A stretch of 64,000 bases of DNA from Saururus chinensis (Eukaryota > Streptophyta > Magnoliopsida > Piperales > Saururaceae): assembly GCA_035235625.1 (NCBI GenBank), contig CP141144.1:24177014-24241013 (forward strand). The letters run 5' to 3'. The notes below the pieces were generated by a model. It saw only the letters and a program-made list of their open reading frames with translations. It did not search any database and was not told the origin of the DNA. Shown here piece by piece: positions 59,501-64,000 of this stretch. Every line of letters starts with the position of its first letter. Position 1 is the first letter of the stretch. The translations under genes were made by a program, and so were the position numbers.

Positions 59501-61461
59501 TATCTGCTGAATTAACACAGAGAGCCAACTAACTCACTAGACATAATTCGGTCAGGAAGAAGACAACAAAAGATGCCCAAGACCATAAAATAAAATTTGC
59601 TATGAAGGCAATCTGCTATTCCAGGCAATACAAATAATAAACTCTATGTCTTAGTTGATTGTTTAAACCATCAAATTTCTAACTTCCTACACATAGAGAA
59701 TATCTATATCTTGCAACAAGTTCAAAAAAATTTAATGTGCATTCTAAACATGAAATAAATGGAAATCAAGAAAACGTTTATACTCCCTCCTACCTGCAGT
59801 AAGGATATATATTGCCAAGGAAATAAATTATGGGCACAATCATACGCCAATATTTGTTATACATTTGGCGTGATTTCCAGATTCATTCTTTTTCTCGAGG
59901 GTAAATTGCACTTCCCCCCATGACCTATATGAAAACTGCGCATAAACCTCATCGCCAATTGAAAACATGGCACATGACCCCAATCACTTAACGCCCATCA
60001 AATCTAAATTGTCTTAAGATAATTTTATTCTTGTCTGTTAACATATAACTCCTAATTTGAAAAGCCATTCATAGAAGTTTGAAGTTATACACACTTCCTC
60101 TTTTTCTACTTTTTTTGAGTCAAATACACACACTTCTTAAATCACTTTTGGCAAGTTTACAATCATTTGTATTAGGTGGACTATACTAATTCCAACTGTA
60201 GCATTAGATATCTATTTTCAACACAATAACTTAAATTTTCTTATTTTCATTTTAACATATAAAGTTATGCTATTAATAAATAAGGATAAAATTGTCTTAG
60301 AACAATTTAATTTGACAGAAGTTAGGTAACAGGGGTTATGTGCAATGTTTTCAATAGGCAATGGCAGCTATGTGCAATTTTCAATAGGTGATGGGAGTTA
60401 TGTCCAGTTTTTACATAGGTCATGAGAGATAAGTGCAATTATCCCTTTTCTATTTTGCCAGCCATCATACTTAGCATATTTGGCCTAACTGGCTCATAGC
60501 AAGTCATTATGATACCTATCTTCAAATGTATTTGGCACTAAACAGGCGATCACAAAAATATAGCAACATGGAGAGGCAGCTTAGAACTCTTACTTGCCCA
60601 GAACACTCAAATGCACAAAATTCGCCTGCAGCTCCTTCACCTATTTAGAAATTTAGAAATGTATATATGAAGTATTAATAAAAAGCAATTGGGTTTCAGA
60701 AACTACAGTATAATTCTTTCCCATTCAAAACGTACCTCAAGTTTCTTTTCCCAATTTGCACCATACAAATTATCCAGAACATGACCTGCCTTGAGAAAAA
60801 ATTGCGGCATCTCCTTACAGAATTCGACAACACTGCACAATACGAAAATAAAATAGCTAAAAGGACTGATATCATCGAATACAGAGCACTAAAAACGCTC
60901 AAAAACCCATTAAAAATTAAACTCATGAAAACTTAACATTTCGGTAACAACGAGAGAAAAGCTTTGGCTCACTTTAGCTTAGTAGCCCTGAGAATCTGAC
61001 ACAAGCTCAACCGCTTCGTATCGCTCAACCTCTTCACAGAAAAGAGAACACATGCGAACCAAAACCTCTCCATTTCATCAGGCTGCAATTCATGACTCAA
61101 AGCACTAATCAGGCTACTCCACATCATTCAATCACAAATGGCAGAATTAGAACATTAGCAATGCAGCAAATAACCCCACCGTTCCGCCACCAATGGAGGA
61201 CGTTTGTGCCAACAAAAGATTTCTGCTTTCTTGAAGCAGCGCCATAGCTTGTTTCCAAGTGTTCTCATCCAGGGACAAATCGAACTGCGGATGTATTTCC
61301 ACTCAAAACTCACAACACCATACAACGGAAGGGAAAAAGTTACGAAATGAAAAAAGGATACGGAAATTGAAAACCTTGCACAGATCTGCAAAGCGAGCCT
61401 CCAATTCTCCGTCGCCGGACCGGGAACTACTCGACGAAGCTGCCGGCTTCGTATCTTCCAT
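53502..61461 (-). CDS. RBR: RETINOBLASTOMA-RELATED protein, 994 aa, 18 coding exons
   Basis: Plant pRB homologue, a nuclear repressor that binds E2F/DP factors and LxCxE proteins and restrains G1/S entry until phosphorylated by CDK-cyclin. Exons (plus coordinates, read downward): 61375-61461, 61180-61284, 60973-61082, 60736-60832, 60594-60640, 59069-59267, 58916-58982, 58332-58511, 58023-58216, 56996-57878, 56689-56878, 56506-56578, 56233-56409, 56023-56142, 55807-55933, 55579-55691, 53741-53856, 53502-53601. All borders are GT-AG and phases agree; the total is 2985 nt. The N-terminal domain is at about residues 70-215, pocket A about 411-615 ([36 protein letters not shown]), the spacer about 616-728, pocket B about 729-850 ([40 protein letters not shown]) and the C-terminal region after that ([38 protein letters not shown]). 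More than a dozen S/T-P sites fit CDK control. Arabidopsis RBR1 has 1013 residues, so the length is normal. Start ATG at 61461: first in-frame Met before [13 protein letters not shown]. Gene structure is by eye, with no transcript support. Confidence 0.95.
53857..55578 (-). other. RBR intron 16, 1.7 kb, with LTR-like sequence
   Basis: The longest intron of the gene, between the codons for LRSSK and [11 protein letters not shown] stretch at about 54240-54540 looks like promoter DNA of a retroelement: AAGCCTATAAATTGTGAA with a TATA box near 54387 and a pyrimidine-rich leader after it. Termini and target duplication are not convincing. The rest is AT-rich without features. Confidence 0.4.
59899..60445. 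mobile_element. Fold-back MITE in RBR intron 5
   Basis: A ~547-bp element with long imperfect inverted repeats. The left end reads GGGTAAATTGCACTTCC, then CATGACCTATATGAAAACTG; the complement of the right end reads GGGATAATTGCACTTATC, then CATGACCTATGTAAAAACTG. Similarity continues for about 90 bp (ATTGAAAACAT...GCACATAACCCC on both arms). There is no coding sequence. The target duplication is unclear (TTTTCT-like on both sides), so the superfamily (Mutator-like or other) is open. It lies in the 1.3-kb intron between exons 5 and 6, on neither splice site. Confidence 0.75.
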
Positions 61462-61691
61462 CCTCGTTCCACTGGAACTCGTCGACCTTCACTGATCAGC
61501 CGCCAAAACCTCTGAAGCACCCGGAATCCCAAACGGGCTACCGCAAATCCGATTAAGCAGCCACCAAATTTGCTGCCGGCGACCTGGAATCCGATTTGTC
61601 GGGATCGGAATTCGGAAAAGGAGGACTTTTGGAGGGGATTCGGTAACGGAAAAACCCTTCCTTTGTCTGCCTGGGTTCCGGCACTCAGCTA

Positions 61692-61699
61692 TTTCCCGC
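61692..61699 (+). promoter_or_regulatory. E2F site 1 in the RBR promoter
   Basis: TTTCCCGC, an exact match to the plant E2F consensus TTTSSCGC, about 231 bp upstream of the RBR ATG. Plant RBR promoters are known to be E2F-responsive. Confidence 0.7.
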
Positions 61700-61719
61700 C
61701 GGATCTTAGCCCAACTCCG

Positions 61720-61733
61720 TTTTGGCGGGAAAA
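61720..61733 (-). promoter_or_regulatory. E2F site 2 in the RBR promoter
   Basis: TTTTCCCGCCAAAA on the minus strand, containing TTTCCCGC and followed by the A-rich flank often seen at strong E2F sites. It lies about 260-270 bp upstream of the ATG and 20 bp from site 1. Confidence 0.7.
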
Positions 61734-61739
61734 CATGTC

Positions 61740-64000
61740 ATCATGGTCATGTGGCATGCATGACATGCATTCTGTAGGGAGAGCTGGGCCCTTTGGAGAT
61801 GTCAGTAGATGGGCCTGTGGTCCAGATGGGCGGCAGGTTGGTGGTGGGCCTTTAATGTTAGGTCCAATTCGGGCCTGGCTCGAATATTCGAGGAAACTGG
61901 TCTGACGCAAACCACACGTAAGTATTGCGCCATCAGGTTCTCTCGTGCACGTGCCCCGTATCTTCTGAACGTGTGGTGGGTTATTTACAGTTCGATCTAA
62001 TCGGACGGCCAAGTGGCCAAGGATGCTTTTTAAGTAAAATCTTTAAATTTTAAATTTGCCCTTGATGAATCTTTCCATCTGGTTTTCTCCTTATCAGTTG
62101 GCCTTTCTTTAAGCTGTCCCCTTTTTAGAGGCAGGTTGTCAAAGACTCGAGTTTCTAGGAATTTTTTTCTTAAAAATTAATATTAAAAATATAATTATAC
62201 TATATTAAAAAGCGCCGAGGGTGTCTTTTATTTTAGACTATGTTACCCATAATTTTGTACTAATAATGCTAAATGACCATTCTTACATAACTCTTACCAT
62301 TCTTAGATTTTCCTTAAATTCTCTCTTGGACATAGTTACGGCACATGTGAAGAACAATACATTCTTATTAGCAAAGTTTTTTGAGTTTTATCAAAACTGC
62401 CTCTCGTTATCACGACTGGTTTTAAAATATTTGAAAATTCACATATTGTTGACCTCAAGAACTCTATATGTTATACAACAATAAAAAAACTGCATACTCA
62501 CAAGAATTTTATTTTTTATCTTGTTGTGAACTTTTTAGCTATTACATATAATAGATTAATATAAAGGCTATCCTCCTCCACTGACCAACCAAAGGCCCAA
62601 GACGGATTAATGAAATAGGGATTCTGTAGGACTCTAAGTCATCATGAGACAGTTTTTCATTAGTACCAGTCTAAAAGCATCTAATAATGGTTGGTTAGTA
62701 TGCAATCTATTGTGATAATTCATTAGCCCCTCTTAAGGCCAAACTTATCTCTACTAGAATCTATATTTATACAATATATTGGCCAAGCTGAGTTGTCATC
62801 ATACTTTGTTTATTGAAGTCATGGATGCCTTGAGTTTTCACTAGAAAAAATATTTGATGAGCCCCCAAGAGGCTACAGTCGAACTAGAGTCAAGAGAAGT
62901 GAAGCAACAAATAGCTTACAAATCGTTTAAATGTTCTTCAAATATTTAAATTTCTAAAGGTAAAAAAATAATTGTGCAGCTTGAGTAGAATTCGTTGCCT
63001 TGGGTGATAAAAGATATATTATAGTTTCAATGTGAAGTACAATAGCAATTTCATTTATTTTTGCGGGTGATGATTACCAATTAGTTGATGCAAAGGCATT
63101 TACAATTTTGGGGAATCAATTGAAATGATATAATCATGTTTGGAGTGGATCCCACGTGCATCTTGCACCTGCATACTTACTATTTTAAAAAAGCTGTGGT
63201 GATTCATTTTTCTTAAGTAGGCTAAGCATCTGTCTTACTCATCCCGTATAGGCATCACCAATGACCAAAGTTAGCACACACAAAAAAGTTGTGTTACACG
63301 TGAGAAAAAAATAATTACCATGATAATGTAAAAAAGTCTAATGAGAACTAAGATGACTGACCAAATAAATAGTGTAAGAGATCTACTTTTTTAACAATTG
63401 TCATTTTTTTAAAGTAATATTTGGGCAAAAAAAATATTGTCATTTAATGATCAAATCCCACATATGATGAACACATTATAGAAAAGCATAACATAGATGT
63501 CACAACATTGAGAAAAGATGAAAAAAAGTCTTGGATGGACGATTGACATCTACTCAATCAAACCTTTTAACATTTAAAAAACAAAAAAAGAAAATTATGT
63601 ATGTGGCATGAAAAAGTATATGGCAATGAACATAAGAAAAATGTAAGCACATAGATTGCAAACTAAAACACATTAAAGACAAAAATGTAGGTAAATCATA
63701 CTATAATATAAAACAAATTCGTTAATTATAGAACTTTCAATTTCTAATTATTTGACCCATATTTTATATCATTCATCCATTTTTTACCCTTATTTAACCC
63801 ATCCTAATCCCTAAAGAGCCAAAGATATTAGAATCTTAATCATTATTTTTTTAGGTTATGTTGATTTTAACTTATAATATTATATCTTACACTCTTAAAC
63901 TCGAATTAGCCTCTTCTTGGTATCATTAGAAAGCTTTCAACGAGCACTATTGTCATGCCCCAGCACCACCCAACCTAAGCCGAACCCAATCCAAGGGCAA
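61740..64000. other. Upstream flank of RBR, no gene recognised
   Basis: 61740-62030 is of mixed composition with short open frames on both strands and no homology. From 62040 on it is very AT-rich. A stretch near 62190-62220 (ATACTATATTAAAAAGCGCCG) resembles a Helitron 5' end but no 3' hairpin-CTRR end was found. The last 50 bases (TGTCATGCCCCAGCACC at about 63950) resemble the start of a gypsy LTR cut by the window edge. Confidence 0.4.

Noticed and set aside
62160-62300. Helitron-like 5' end (ATACTATATTAAAAAGCGCCG)
   Set aside because: No matching 3' hairpin with CTRR end and no further support.

Overview
The window is nuclear DNA of a flowering plant. The evidence is a complete multi-exon RETINOBLASTOMA-RELATED (RBR) gene with GT-AG introns, the end of a plant neprosin-domain gene, and dense plant-type transposable elements: CACTA, hAT, Ty1/copia, chromovirus-like Ty3/gypsy and a fold-back MITE. 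The species cannot be fixed from the sequence alone. Two host genes are clearly supported. Nearly everything between them is nested transposons and their remains.

Layout. 1-0.9 kb: last three exons of a neprosin-domain secreted protein (+). 2.7-4.0 kb: a copia fossil, followed by a possible hAT end and degenerate repeats. 7.38-12.26 kb: a 4.9-kb CACTA transposon without a transposase, filled with GCGTCGCTAA subterminal motifs, a G-rich tract and four tandem CT-rich modules. 12.28-13.71 kb: a solo LTR of an unclassified family (called X here) with a perfect 5-bp target duplication. 13.8-22.6 kb: another LTR, split by a gypsy element (14.27-21.54 kb, minus) that itself holds a second X LTR. 22.7-29.2 kb: remains of a minus-strand gypsy family, hit by a 3.27-kb solo LTR with perfect target duplications. 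31.4-45.6 kb: a third X LTR that appears split by a minus-strand long-LTR gypsy complex with only about 450 bp between PPT and PBS. One LTR of that complex carries a 1.5-kb hAT, which itself carries a 4.8-kb hAT with a broken transposase. 46.1-52.05 kb: a nearly intact-looking but broken copia element (minus), the youngest LTR element here. 53.3-61.7 kb: the RBR gene (minus).

The RBR gene could be read to the base: 18 coding exons joining in frame to 994 codons plus stop. Pocket A, spacer, pocket B and C-terminal region are all present, a poly(A) signal lies about 150 bp past the stop, and two consensus E2F sites sit about 230-270 bp upstream of the ATG. This fits the known E2F-RBR feedback loop in plants. 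A MITE of about 550 bp sits in intron 5.

The most interesting non-genic observation is a recurring LTR design. Upstream of the TATA box in gypsy and X LTRs, and elsewhere in the copia and solo LTRs, there is a compact block of short perfect or near-perfect palindromes. Their sequence differs from family to family (CCGTTCGAACGG, GCTGACCGGTCAGC, CACCATGC-GCATGGTG and others) although the placement is similar. The long-LTR gypsy copies also carry a variable ~60-bp minisatellite downstream of their TATA boxes.
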